Assembly: GCF_900105385.1 (NCBI RefSeq)
Contig: NZ_LT629772.1
Location: 4,712,001-4,776,000 of the forward strand
Direction: 5' to 3'
Source of the DNA: Microlunatus soli
GTDB lineage: Bacteria > Actinomycetota > Actinomycetes > Propionibacteriales > Propionibacteriaceae
Length of the DNA stretch: 64,000 nucleotides
The position numbers were made by a program, and so were the translations under genes. Positions 18,052-25,600 of the stretch are shown here, piece by piece. Below the pieces are notes generated by a model. That model ran no database searches and had not been told where the DNA came from. It was given only the letters and a program-made list of their open reading frames with translations. Position 1 is the stretch's first letter. Each line of letters begins with the position of its first letter.

Positions 18052-18648
18052 ATGACCGTCAACGTTCCCGACTCCGGGCCATCCGATCAGGTGCCCGACT
18101 ACGAGCTGGCCGACCGGCTCGAGCTGACCACCGCCGATCAGGTCCGGGCGATCGGTGACGAACTGCGGACCACGATCCTCGGGCTGCTGCATGAGCGGGC
18201 GGCCACGGTCACCGAGCTGGCGACCGCGGTACGCCGCCCGAAGAGCACCGTTGCCCACCATGTCGGCGTGCTGGCCGACGCCGGCCTGCTCCGGGTGGTC
18301 CGAACCCGCCGGGTGCGGGCGATCGAGGAGCGCTACTACGGCCGGACCGCCCGGATGTTCTACATCGGTCTCGGCCGCCGGGTCGGCGGTCCCGACCAGC
18401 CGGCCGACATCAACGACTTCGAGGCCGCCGCCACCGAATCCTCGGCCGCCTACCGGGGTGGGCAGCTGCGGTCGCTGACCCGACACGTCCGGATCCCCCA
18501 AGAACGGGCCGCAGAATTCTGGACCCGGGTCGCCGACCTGGTCAGCGACTTCGAACGACTACCGCGTTCCGGCGACGTCGGGTACGGCCTGACCGTCGGC
18601 CTCTACCCGATCCCCGACTACCCGGTCCTCCCCGACAAGAAGGACTGA
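18052..18648 (+). CDS. ArsR-family winged-helix regulator
   Basis: DNA-binding regulator of 198 residues. The winged helix occupies about residues 30-100: GDELRTTILGLLHERAATVT, then ELATAVRRPKSTVAHHVGVL and the wing LLRVVRTRRVRAIEERYYGR. The C-terminal half (ARMFYIGLGRRVG to the end) is an uncharacterised effector or dimerisation region, with no cysteine metal site visible, so metal sensing is unlikely. It is divergently transcribed from the dienelactone hydrolase-like gene and probably controls it. Effector unknown. Confidence 0.85.
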   Translation: MTVNVPDSGPSDQVPDYELADRLELTTADQVRAIGDELRTTILGLLHERAATVTELATAVRRPKSTVAHHVGVLADAGLLRVVRTRRVRAIEERYYGRTARMFYIGLGRRVGGPDQPADINDFEAAATESSAAYRGGQLRSLTRHVRIPQERAAEFWTRVADLVSDFERLPRSGDVGYGLTVGLYPIPDYPVLPDKKD

Positions 18649-18738
18649 GCACGGCGCTCCGAGGAGTTGCTCGAGCAAAGGGTGGCAGATCGTCGAGATT
18701 TCCAACGCGAACCTCGAGTAACTCGGCGGGCGTCGGGG

Positions 18739-19155
18739 TTACGGCACCAGTCCGATGACCAAGGCCATGCCCAGGAACAGCGCGAGTTGGTAGGCGCCGT
18801 TGATCAGGGTCAGTCGAGTCGGCTTCTGCTCGAATCCGTTGTGTTGGGCCAGGGTGGACAGCGACAAGCCGAGCCACAGCGTGAACCCGACGGTCAGATC
18901 GATCCAGAGCGCGTCGCTCCCGACGTGGGCGGAGGTGACCGAGCAGGCGGCGGCGACTGTCAGCGCCGTCACGATGATCGATGCCACCAGGACCACGAAC
19001 GGCCGTTTGCCGACTCGCGCCGAGTCCTCCTTGGTCACGCCGGTCAGCTTCCGCCAGGTCGGACCGACGAGCCCCCAATCGCTGTACCAGACCCAGGCGA
19101 TGGCCATCCCGACCACGATCGCGGCCACGACGGCCAACCAGCTGGTGCCTGCCAC
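18739..19155 (-). CDS. DUF1761 family membrane protein
   Basis: Small membrane protein (138 residues, four hydrophobic helices) of the DUF1761 family, recognised by the first helix and the aromatic motif VWYSDWGLVGPTWRKLTG. Function unknown. I moved the start to GTG 19155 because AGAGGAG lies 7 bp before it; the frame further upstream runs into the divergent gene. It is divergent from an HxlR regulator with a 52-bp gap, suggesting that the regulator controls it. Confidence 0.82.
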   Translation of the reverse strand: MAGTSWLAVVAAIVVGMAIAWVWYSDWGLVGPTWRKLTGVTKEDSARVGKRPFVVLVASIIVTALTVAAACSVTSAHVGSDALWIDLTVGFTLWLGLSLSTLAQHNGFEQKPTRLTLINGAYQLALFLGMALVIGLVP

Positions 19156-19192
19156 GGAAGATCTCCTCTGCTCGACGACCGAATCACCGTGG

Positions 19193-19205
19193 TTGATACA
19201 ATCAA
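19193..19205 (+). promoter_or_regulatory. Inverted repeat TTGAT-ACA-ATCAA over a -10 box
   Basis: 13-bp palindrome TTGATACAATCAA that includes TACAAT (19197-19202), a -10 box 5 bp before the HxlR ATG at 19208. Position suggests an autoregulatory operator. Confidence 0.45.
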
Positions 19206-19207
19206 GC

Positions 19208-19879
19208 ATGATGGAAGACGTCAACCAGACCCCGGTCAAGCTGGCTCCGAAGGGTCAACGCAGCTACCGGCAGTTCTGCGCACTGGCTCGCGCCTTGGAC
19301 GTCGTGGGCGAGCGGTGGTCGCTGCTGATCGTGCGAGAGCTGCTTCCCGGTCCGATGCGCTACACCGACCTGAAGGGCTCGCTGGCGGGGATTGCGACGA
19401 ATCTGCTGGCGTCACGACTGCGGACGCTGGAAGACAACGGGATCGTCGAGCGACAGCTGGACCGGGCGGGTGTCGTCTACGGTCTCACGTCTTGGGGTGC
19501 CGAGCTGCGCGAGCCGATGGAGGCGCTCGGGCGGTGGGGTACGCCGCTGCTCGCGTCCGGCCGCGGCGACGACACCTTTCAGCCACGCTGGCTGACGCTC
19601 GCGCTGCCCGCCCTGCTGCGGGGGACGACGGCGAACCCACCGGTGGAGCTGGGCATCGAGACCGACGGATCCCTGATGGTGCTGCGCGTCGATGCAGACG
19701 GCCCGAGCGCCCACATCCGACCCGGCGACCAGCCGGAGTCGGTCCTCACCGCCAGCTCGGACGTGGTTGTCGCTCTCGCTGCTGGCGGCATGACGATCGA
19801 TCAGGCCGTGGACAGCGGCGAATTCACCGGCGAGCCCGACATCCTCCGTACGATCTTCGCGCGAGGAACGGGTGGGTGA
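19208..19879 (+). CDS. HxlR-type regulator with C-terminal SCP2-like domain
   Basis: Regulator of 223 residues. The N-terminal HxlR winged helix covers about residues 15-100 (YRQFCALARALDVVGERWSL, LIVRELLPGPMRYTDLKGSL, GIATNLLASRLRTLEDNGIV). The C-terminal 100 residues (LTLALPALLRGTTANPPVEL and on) resemble a sterol-carrier/SCP2-like fold, which in such fusions may sense a hydrophobic ligand. ATG codons at 19208 and 19211 are both possible; the -10 box suggests the first. Divergent from the DUF1761 membrane protein gene, its likely target. Confidence 0.85.
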   Translation: MMEDVNQTPVKLAPKGQRSYRQFCALARALDVVGERWSLLIVRELLPGPMRYTDLKGSLAGIATNLLASRLRTLEDNGIVERQLDRAGVVYGLTSWGAELREPMEALGRWGTPLLASGRGDDTFQPRWLTLALPALLRGTTANPPVELGIETDGSLMVLRVDADGPSAHIRPGDQPESVLTASSDVVVALAAGGMTIDQAVDSGEFTGEPDILRTIFARGTGG

Positions 19880-19891
19880 TCGGCGAAGTTC

Positions 19892-20488
19892 TCACCGCGA
19901 ATCTCGAGCACCTCGGCCGGCGACCTCGCGGACCATCACGCAGTTGCCCTGACCCTTGGGTCGGTCGTAGCTGAAGCCCTCGCGCTCGTACATCGTCCGG
20001 GTCGCGTTGTAGAGGAAGGAGGAGTTCTTCTTCCGGACCCCGCCGGTGTCGTGCGGATAGCCTTCGACCCGGCCGCCGCCGGCGTCGGCGATCAGCTCGA
20101 CGGCGCCGCGCAGCGCGGCCGCAGCCAGTCCCTGACCGCGATGATCACGCTCGACCAGGATGCAGGTGATCCGGTAGTCGGGAAGTTGATCGGTGGTGGC
20201 GAGATACTCCTTGCGGTGATGGATGTTGGGCAGCTCATCGGGCGTTCCGTACTCTGCCCAGGCGACCGCCTGGTCGCCGTCGTAGACCAGGGCGGCGTGG
20301 GCGATTCCCTCGGCCACCAGACGTTGCTTGAGCGCCCGATTCCCCTCTGCGCTCTGCCGCTTCTCCGCGCAGTCGGGATGGAAGTGCGTACACCAGCAGC
20401 TGGCGAACATGCCCTTGTTGCGCTCGACGAGCGCGGCGAAGTCGTCGAACGTCTCCGGCGTCAGTGCCTTGATCGTGTAGTCGGACAT
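19892..20488 (-). CDS. GNAT family N-acetyltransferase
   Basis: Acetyltransferase of 198 residues that would transfer acetyl from acetyl-CoA to an amine of unknown identity. The N-terminal Cys/His-rich stretch NKGMFASCWCTHFHPDCAEK is characteristic of a GNAT subgroup. The acetyl-CoA loop is ILVERDHRGQGLAAAALRGA, followed by GGGRVEGYPHDTGG and the C-terminal strand RTMYEREGFSYDRPKG. Start at ATG 20488 follows a TACGTT box by 6 bp, giving a probable leaderless mRNA. Transcribed alone on the minus strand. Confidence 0.9.
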   Translation of the reverse strand: MSDYTIKALTPETFDDFAALVERNKGMFASCWCTHFHPDCAEKRQSAEGNRALKQRLVAEGIAHAALVYDGDQAVAWAEYGTPDELPNIHHRKEYLATTDQLPDYRITCILVERDHRGQGLAAAALRGAVELIADAGGGRVEGYPHDTGGVRKKNSSFLYNATRTMYEREGFSYDRPKGQGNCVMVREVAGRGARDSR

Positions 20489-20494
20489 GTCGGC

Positions 20495-20500
20495 AACGTA
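20495..20500 (-). promoter_or_regulatory. -10 box (TACGTT), leaderless promoter of the GNAT gene
   Basis: On the minus strand TACGTT lies 6 bp before the ATG at 20488; no ribosome-binding site. Confidence 0.45.
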
Positions 20501-20526
20501 CAACGATTCGAGGGGCTCCGTCCGCG

Positions 20527-21669
20527 TCAGAACCGGTCGGCGGCCAGCCGGCCCGCCGCCGCGGCGGCCAGGAAGTAGGCCGGGTCGGCGTCCAGGTCGC
20601 GGCCCATGCTGGACAGCCGCACCGGCGTCTCGGCGAGAGCCTGGTCCAGGCCGTCCAGGGGGACCCGGTGCAGCCGATGGACCTGGCCCAGGCCGGCTAC
20701 CGCCTCATCGATCCGCGGTGCCAGCCGGGGCAGCGTGGAGAGGTCGCGAATGCCGGACAACGCCGAGACGTCGGAGAAGTCGGGCACGGCGATGTCGGCC
20801 GGCCGCAGCGCTACCTTGCCGTAGGCGGTCAGACTGTGGTGGGAGACCCCGCGGTGTCGCGGCCGCGGGTCGGCGCTGGAGATCCGCAGTGAACCGATCG
20901 GCCGGCCGCCGAGCACCTCCGCAGCATTGATCGCTTCTCCGACACCGGTGCCGGAGAAGCCCCATCGGGTGCCGGTGCCGAGATTGCCGGGCCCTTGAGT
21001 GATCAGCACCACATCGGCCGCGGCCGCGATCTTCGCGGCCAGCAGACCCGAGTGCACGTTGACCGCCTCGAAGTCACCACCGTAGGCCTGCCCGCAGGTG
21101 ATCGTCGCGGCCAGCCAGCCGGCCTCCCGCAACGCGGCGACGGTCTTGGAGAAGGCCAACGGAAGGGCTGCCTGGTCGGTCATCAGATAGGCGACCCGCG
21201 GAAGTTGATCATGGCCTGCGTTTCGGGCCCGGTCGTAGCGCAGCGCGGCGATGATCGGCGTCAGTGCCGAATGCAGGTCGGCGACGATCACCGGCAGCCC
21301 GTCAAGATCATCGGCGGCGTCGAGTTGATCATGGTACGGCGCACCCTGCTCGTCGACGCCGTTGATCATCGCCTGGGTGGGGGTGTACCGCGCCTTGACC
21401 AGGTGGCCGCGCGGCGCGGGTGGCTGTCCGGTCAAGCGGCCGTGTTGATCAAGCACAGCGACCACCAACGCATAGCCGCCGGTGCCGAGGCGCTGTTCGA
21501 CGGCGGCGATGTTGATCACCGCCCGATCACCCACTCGCGGTTCGGCCACCAGATCGAGATAGGCCAGCGACCGGAAGCTCCGACCGTCGTCGGCGTCGAC
21601 GGTGACCTCCAGCGCACCGGACCAGCGGTCGCCGACCGTGGCCACTGTTCCTTCAGCCCAGATGATCAC
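20527..21669 (-). CDS. DUF3866 family protein
   Basis: Conserved actinobacterial protein of 380 residues of the DUF3866 family, function unknown. The N-terminus (MIIWAEGTVATVGDRWSGAL) is beta-rich; the centre contains LPVIVADLHSALTPIIAALR and the Gly-rich VVLITQGPGNLGTGTRWGFS; the conserved late motif is HRGVSHHSLTAYGKVAL. GTG 21669 follows a TAGGCT box by 7 bp. The gene carries five copies of TTGATCA or its complement, with unusual codons such as CAT GAT CAA CTT, the densest cluster of that word in the window. No partner gene suggests a role. Confidence 0.9.
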   Translation of the reverse strand: MIIWAEGTVATVGDRWSGALEVTVDADDGRSFRSLAYLDLVAEPRVGDRAVINIAAVEQRLGTGGYALVVAVLDQHGRLTGQPPAPRGHLVKARYTPTQAMINGVDEQGAPYHDQLDAADDLDGLPVIVADLHSALTPIIAALRYDRARNAGHDQLPRVAYLMTDQAALPLAFSKTVAALREAGWLAATITCGQAYGGDFEAVNVHSGLLAAKIAAAADVVLITQGPGNLGTGTRWGFSGTGVGEAINAAEVLGGRPIGSLRISSADPRPRHRGVSHHSLTAYGKVALRPADIAVPDFSDVSALSGIRDLSTLPRLAPRIDEAVAGLGQVHRLHRVPLDGLDQALAETPVRLSSMGRDLDADPAYFLAAAAAGRLAADRF

Positions 21670-21676
21670 CCGGCCG

Positions 21677-21682
21677 AGCCTA
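21677..21682 (-). promoter_or_regulatory. -10 box (TAGGCT), leaderless promoter of the DUF3866 gene
   Basis: Minus-strand TAGGCT 7 bp before the GTG at 21669. Confidence 0.45.
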
Positions 21683-21691
21683 GTGCGAAGA

Positions 21692-21712
21692 GTCCTGAGC
21701 TTGTCGAAGGAC
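21692..21712 (+). repeat. REP-type palindrome, third copy
   Basis: GTCCT-GAGCTTGTCGA-AGGAC at 21692-21712 between the DUF3866 promoter and the 3' end of gluQ. The arms differ from the other two copies but remain complementary, so the stem rather than the sequence is conserved. Confidence 0.85.
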
Positions 21713-21750
21713 AGGATCTGCGCGGTTGCGATCGCGTCCTTCCGGCCGGC

Positions 21751-22647
21751 TCAGGAGCCGGGGGACACGATCCAAGGCCGGTGGGGGAGGGCAGCTGGAT
21801 CGAAGCGTTGCCGCAGGTCGGCGAGGGTGACCGATTCGCCGGGTACGGCGAGCTCGAGGGAGACCGCGATCATGGTCAGCACGTCGCCCGGGTCGACGCC
21901 CCGGACAGCGAGGTCGGCCAGCGTGACCGCGCCGTCCCGTTTGGCCAGTCGGCGACCGTCGGCGTTCAGGGCCAGCGGCACGTGGGCGTAGGTCGGGGCA
22001 GGAAACCCGAGCAGGTCGGCGAGATAGCTCTGGTTGACCGCGGATTCCAACAGGTCGTCGCCGCGGACCACCTGGTCGACCCCGCTCCCGGCGTCGTCGA
22101 CGACCACCGCCAGGTTGTAGGCCGCGACGCCGTCGTTGCGGCGCAGCACGATGTCGTCGGGCACGGCGGTGACCTCGCCGTGCAGCAGGTCGGTGACGGT
22201 GACCGGGGCCGACTCGGCCCGCAATCGGATCGCCGGCGTTCGGTCGCGGCCGCGTACTGCCTGCTCGGTGGCGGTCAGGGATCGGCAGGTGCCGGGATAG
22301 CGTCCCGCGGTCGCATGGGGTGCCGATGCGGCCTCGGCGATCTCCCGGCGGGTACAGAAGCAGGGGAACGTACGGTCGGTCAGCCGGCGCAACGCCTCGT
22401 CGTATGCGGTGAAACGGTCGGACTGGACGACGGTCGGCGGATCGAAGGTGAGTCCGAGGGACTCCAGGTCGGCACGTTGTCGGTCGGCCAGCCCGGGCCG
22501 CACCCGGGAGGCGTCCAGATCCTCGATCCGATACAGCAGTTCGCCATCCGGATCGGAGTGGGCGAAGAGCCAGGCAAGCACCGCGGTCCGCAGATTGCCC
22601 AGATGCAGATCTCCGGTCGGGCTGGGTGCATACCGGCCGCGGGTCAC
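21751..22647 (-). CDS. gluQ: Glutamyl-Q tRNA(Asp) synthetase
   Basis: Truncated glutamyl-tRNA synthetase homologue of 298 residues that charges the queuosine base of tRNA-Asp with glutamate. It keeps the class I catalytic core: HIGH-type motif in YAPSPTGDLHLGNLRTA and KMSKS-type motif in RRLAKRDGAV. The zinc-type cysteines CFCTRRE and YPGTC are present and the anticodon-binding domain is absent, which separates it from GltX. GTG 22647 is preceded by TACGCT at 7 bp and directly starts MTRGRYAPSP; the longer frame overlaps pafB. Divergent from pafB. Confidence 0.93.
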   Translation of the reverse strand: MTRGRYAPSPTGDLHLGNLRTAVLAWLFAHSDPDGELLYRIEDLDASRVRPGLADRQRADLESLGLTFDPPTVVQSDRFTAYDEALRRLTDRTFPCFCTRREIAEAASAPHATAGRYPGTCRSLTATEQAVRGRDRTPAIRLRAESAPVTVTDLLHGEVTAVPDDIVLRRNDGVAAYNLAVVVDDAGSGVDQVVRGDDLLESAVNQSYLADLLGFPAPTYAHVPLALNADGRRLAKRDGAVTLADLAVRGVDPGDVLTMIAVSLELAVPGESVTLADLRQRFDPAALPHRPWIVSPGS

Positions 22648-22654
22648 ACCGGCG

Positions 22655-22660
22655 AGCGTA
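22655..22660 (-). promoter_or_regulatory. -10 box (TACGCT), leaderless promoter of gluQ
   Basis: Minus-strand TACGCT 7 bp before the GTG at 22647. Confidence 0.45.
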
Positions 22661-22745
22661 CCGGTGTGTGTCGCCGGAAGGGTGCCCGCGTCGCGGTCGA
22701 CGGGCCGACTCCGAGTGTCGCGATAATCGAACTCCTGTGTGATGA

Positions 22746-22751
22746 TAGCGT
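22746..22751 (+). promoter_or_regulatory. -10 box candidate (TAGCGT) for pafBC
   Basis: TAGCGT 36 bp before the pafB ATG; a GAGGAG ribosome site follows closer to the start. I do not see a convincing PafBC-type -35 (TTGTCGGTG) upstream. Confidence 0.35.
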
Positions 22752-22787
22752 GCGAATTCTCACCCGGCCGCCACCTGAGGAGCCCTG

Positions 22788-23822
22788 ATGGCACCGCGGA
22801 AGACCGAGCGGATCCTCAACCTGACGATCTGCCTGCTGGTCACGCGGAACTACCTGCCCAAAAGCCGGATCCGGGAGATCGTCGAGGGTTATCACGACCT
22901 GACCGACCAGGCGTTCGAGCGCACCTTCGAGCGGGACAAGGAGGAGCTGCGTCGGCTCGGGATCCCGCTCCAGGTCGGCTCCTTCGATGCGATGTTCGAC
23001 GACGAGCCGGGCTACCGGATCGAGCGTACCGACTTCGAACTGCCGCCGATCGAACTGGACGCCGAGGAGGCGGCGGTGGTCGGTGTGGCGGCCCGGTCCT
23101 GGCGGCATACGTCGGTCGCGGAGTCCACCCGCAGCGCGCTGGCCAAACTCCGTGCCGCCGGTATCGAGCCGGACACCTCGCAACTTTCCGCCCTGGAGCC
23201 CAATGTCACCGCCAATGAGCCGGCGTTCGAACCACTCTGGAGCGCGGTCCTGGACCGGGCCCGGGTGACCTTCGACTACCGCGGCCGCGGCACCCGGACC
23301 CTGGAGCCCTGGGGCCTGACCTCAAACAAGGGTCGCTGGTACGTGGTCGGTCACGACACCGATCGCAACGCGGTCCGGATGTTCAAGCTGTCCCGGATCA
23401 TCACGCTGCCGCGGCGGGTATCCCGTGACGGCGCCTACGAGGTCCCGGCCGATCTCGACCTGCGCCGGCTGGCCCGCTCGCTGGCGCCCGAGGAGGCCCA
23501 TGCGACGGCCCTGGTCGCGGTCCGACCGGGCAAGGCACCGGGAGTCCGTCGTCGGGGCCGTCCGTTGGATGCCGACCGGCTGGCAACGCTGGAGATCCGG
23601 TGGCCGAACGGTTTCGAGGTGGTCGAGGTCGGGTACGCCGACCCGGCGTTCATCGGTGAGGAACTGGCCGGTTACGCGGCCGACGTGGTGGTGCTCGAGC
23701 CGGCCGAGCTGCGCGCCGCGGTGATCGAGCGGCTGAGTGCGGTCTCCGGTACCCGTTCCACACCGCGGCGCTACCGCGAACCGGTGGTCGGCGTCGCACC
23801 CCGGCAGGAGCAGCAGTCATGA
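22788..23822 (+). CDS. pafB: WYL-domain transcription factor PafB
   Basis: One half of the PafBC heterodimer, which in mycobacteria activates most DNA-damage genes independently of LexA. The 344-residue protein has an N-terminal winged helix (KTERILNLTICLLVTRNYLP, then IREIVEGYHDLTDQAFERTF), a central WYL domain (TLEPWGLTSNKGRWYVVGHD, RMFKLSRI) and a C-terminal WCX-like extension. The name reflects its position in proteasome accessory loci rather than a role in degradation. ATG 22788 has GAGGAG upstream; its stop overlaps the pafC start (ATGA). Here it is separated from pafA by 6.6 kb. Confidence 0.94.
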   Translation: MAPRKTERILNLTICLLVTRNYLPKSRIREIVEGYHDLTDQAFERTFERDKEELRRLGIPLQVGSFDAMFDDEPGYRIERTDFELPPIELDAEEAAVVGVAARSWRHTSVAESTRSALAKLRAAGIEPDTSQLSALEPNVTANEPAFEPLWSAVLDRARVTFDYRGRGTRTLEPWGLTSNKGRWYVVGHDTDRNAVRMFKLSRIITLPRRVSRDGAYEVPADLDLRRLARSLAPEEAHATALVAVRPGKAPGVRRRGRPLDADRLATLEIRWPNGFEVVEVGYADPAFIGEELAGYAADVVVLEPAELRAAVIERLSAVSGTRSTPRRYREPVVGVAPRQEQQS

Positions 23823-24790
23823 CCAGTGCACAGACCTCGCAGTCCCAGGTCCGCCGGCTGCTCAGCCTGATCCCGTACCTGCGGGAACACGACGGTATCC
23901 CCATCGCCGACGTCGCGGAGGCGTTCGGGGTCACCTCGCAGCGGATCCGCGACGATCTGGGCGTGCTGTGGATGTGTGGGCTGCCGGGGCTGAGCCCGGG
24001 CGACCTGATCGACATCGACATGGACGCGGTCGACGGCGAGGGCGTCATCCACCTGTCCAACGCCGACTATCTGACCCGGCCGCTGCGGCTGTCCGCCGAT
24101 GAGGCACTGGCCCTGATCCTGGCCCTGCGGACGCTGCGCGGGGTCGCTGCCCAGGGCGATCGGGCAGCGATCGACCGGGTGTTGGACAAGCTGCAGGCGG
24201 TGGCCGGCTCGATTCCGGACCGGGCCGAGGTCCGGGTCACCGGCGGCGCCGACGAGGTGCAGGACACCGTCAACGAGGCGTTCCGGCGAGGCAAGCGGCT
24301 GGAACTGACCTACGACGTGGCTTCCCGCGCCGAAACCACGCATCGCTTCGTCGATCCGCTGCGGGTGTTCGTGCTGGACGGCTACGGCTACCTGGACGCC
24401 TGGTGCTACTCGGCGAACGGGATGCGGTCGTTCCGGCTGGACCGGATCGCCGAGGCACGGATGACCGATGTCGACGTCGCCGACCATGACGTGGTGCTGC
24501 GGGACCTGTCCGGCGGTTGGTTCGACGCCCTGAAGGACGCTCCGCTGGTCACCCTGGCGTTGGATCACAGTGCCGCCTGGGTGGCGGAGTACTACCCGAT
24601 GGAGCAGGTCGCCGAGGCGGCCGACGGCGGGCTGACGGTGACGACGAGGATCAGCGATCCGGCCTGGCTGCGCAGCCTGCTGCTCCGGCTCGGCGGCGCC
24701 GTACGGGTGCTGTCGCCGGCGGGAGCCGGCGACTCGGCCGCCGATGCCGCCACCGAGGCACTCGACCAGTACGCCGCCCTGGCCCACTGA
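23819..24790 (+). CDS. pafC: WYL-domain transcription factor PafC
   Basis: Partner of PafB (323 residues). The N-terminal HTH is VRRLLSLIPYLREHDGIPIA with VAEAFGVTSQRIRDDLGVLW. The WYL domain contains RGKRLELTYDVASRAETTHR and GYGYLDAWCYSANGMRSFRL. In the characterised dimer the WYL domains bind single-stranded DNA as the damage signal. Start overlaps pafB (ATGA), implying stoichiometric translation. The stop codon lies in the first unit of a fourfold 16-bp tandem repeat (24783-24846). Confidence 0.94.
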   Translation: MTSAQTSQSQVRRLLSLIPYLREHDGIPIADVAEAFGVTSQRIRDDLGVLWMCGLPGLSPGDLIDIDMDAVDGEGVIHLSNADYLTRPLRLSADEALALILALRTLRGVAAQGDRAAIDRVLDKLQAVAGSIPDRAEVRVTGGADEVQDTVNEAFRRGKRLELTYDVASRAETTHRFVDPLRVFVLDGYGYLDAWCYSANGMRSFRLDRIAEARMTDVDVADHDVVLRDLSGGWFDALKDAPLVTLALDHSAAWVAEYYPMEQVAEAADGGLTVTTRISDPAWLRSLLLRLGGAVRVLSPAGAGDSAADAATEALDQYAALAH

Positions 24791-24846
24791 GTCGACGGCC
24801 CACTGAGTCGACGGCCCACTGAGTCGACGGCACACTGAGTCGATGG
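24783..24846 (+). repeat. Four 16-bp tandem repeats at the pafC stop codon
   Basis: Units 24783-24798, 24799-24814 and 24815-24830 are identical (CCCACTGAGTCGACGG); the fourth, 24831-24846, has two changes. The first unit contains the pafC TGA, and each carries GTCGAC or a variant. Confidence 0.95.
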
Positions 24847-24867
24847 CGTGCCGGATCGGTACGAGGT

Positions 24868-24873
24868 TAGGGT
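24868..24873 (+). promoter_or_regulatory. -10 box (TAGGGT), leaderless promoter of the small membrane protein
   Basis: TAGGGT 6 bp before GTG 24880, just downstream of the tandem repeats. Confidence 0.45.
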
Positions 24874-24879
24874 GGCGTC

Positions 24880-25122
24880 GTGATCTGGGTATTCGTGTTC
24901 GGCGGCATCGCCGTGGTTGGCCTCATCATGGTGGTCAGCTACGCGATCTGGCTGGCGCACAAGGCCTCCGATGTCTATGCCGAGGCGAAGGTGCTGGGAG
25001 CCCGCGCCGAGCAGTTCCTCGAGATCACGTCCGGAATCGAGGTGCCCGAGGGAGCTTTGGATTCTGTGAAGCAGACCAGATTGCAACCTGCTCGGCGCAG
25101 ACGGCGCCGTTCGACGACGTAG
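24880..25122 (+). CDS. Small single-pass membrane protein upstream of tatA
   Basis: Eighty-residue protein with one N-terminal transmembrane helix (VFVFGGIAVVGLIMVVSYAI), an amphipathic stretch (HKASDVYAEAKVLGARAEQF) and a very basic C-terminus (ARRRRRRSTT). Not recognised as a named family. Support for being real: GTG start correctly placed after a -10 box, sensible membrane-protein composition, and a position between pafC and tatA with no competing frame. Topology superficially resembles TatA-like proteins, but it lacks the FG hinge, so I do not call it one. Confidence 0.6.
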   Translation: MIWVFVFGGIAVVGLIMVVSYAIWLAHKASDVYAEAKVLGARAEQFLEITSGIEVPEGALDSVKQTRLQPARRRRRRSTT

Positions 25123-25125
25123 GAT
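25120..25125 (+). promoter_or_regulatory. -10 box candidate (TAGGAT) for tatAC
   Basis: TAGGAT overlaps the end of the small membrane protein gene and lies 73 bp before the tatA ATG. Confidence 0.35.
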
Positions 25126-25197
25126 GGCCACTGTTGCGGCCTCGGCACCGATGCGGAGGGCCAACCGCAGCCGCACTGGATCGAAATGAGGACTTTC

Positions 25198-25569
25198 ATG
25201 ACTCCGATGGCATTCCCGATCGGCCCCACCGAGATGATCATCATTCTGGTGATCGTGCTGGTGCTGTTCGGCGGCGCCCGGCTGGCCGGGCTCGGTAAGA
25301 GCACCGGTCGCGCGATCCGGGAGTTCAAGGAAGAGACCAAGAATCTCGGCGGCGACAAGTCCGAGGACGTCGTCGACGCCGAGGTGGTCGAGCCGCAGAA
25401 CCAGCAGTCTCAGCAGCAGAATCCGCCGGCAGTCGGCGGAGCGCAGCAGCAACAGGCTCCGCAGGAGCCGCAACAGCAGAGCGCGCAGCAGTCCGGTGGC
25501 AGCTCGACGCAGTCGACACAGTCCTACGGCAGCGCGACCCAGCCGACCGAGGCCCGCCGCGACGCCTGA
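25198..25569 (+). CDS. tatA: Sec-independent protein translocase TatA
   Basis: Pore-forming subunit of the twin-arginine translocase that exports folded proteins. The 123-residue product has the single helix GPTEMIIILVIVLVLFGGAR with the conserved FG hinge, the amphipathic helix LAGLGKSTGRAIREFKEETK, then an acidic patch and a long Gln/Ser-rich disordered tail. ATG 25198 has GAGGA at the right distance; ATG 25186 in the same frame has none. Three Tat-type signal peptides in the window (multicopper oxidase, DUF4185 protein, berberine-bridge-like oxidase) are plausible cargo. Confidence 0.93.
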   Translation: MTPMAFPIGPTEMIIILVIVLVLFGGARLAGLGKSTGRAIREFKEETKNLGGDKSEDVVDAEVVEPQNQQSQQQNPPAVGGAQQQQAPQEPQQQSAQQSGGSSTQSTQSYGSATQPTEARRDA

Positions 25570-25600
25570 GGCGTAGCGCCCAGCACTCGCGAACCCTGTA

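Noticed and set aside
18705-19920. Similar 29-bp stretches near 18708 and 19888 (about 23 identities)
   Set aside because: Match is imperfect, and the second copy is partly coding for the GNAT C-terminus; could be chance in GC-rich DNA.
22700-22787. PafBC-dependent DNA-damage promoter before pafB
   Set aside because: A -10-like TAGCGT exists but I cannot see the TTGTCGGTG-type upstream element.
24783-24846. Four regular repeats considered as a CRISPR fragment
   Set aside because: Units are directly adjacent with no spacers; simple tandem repeat.
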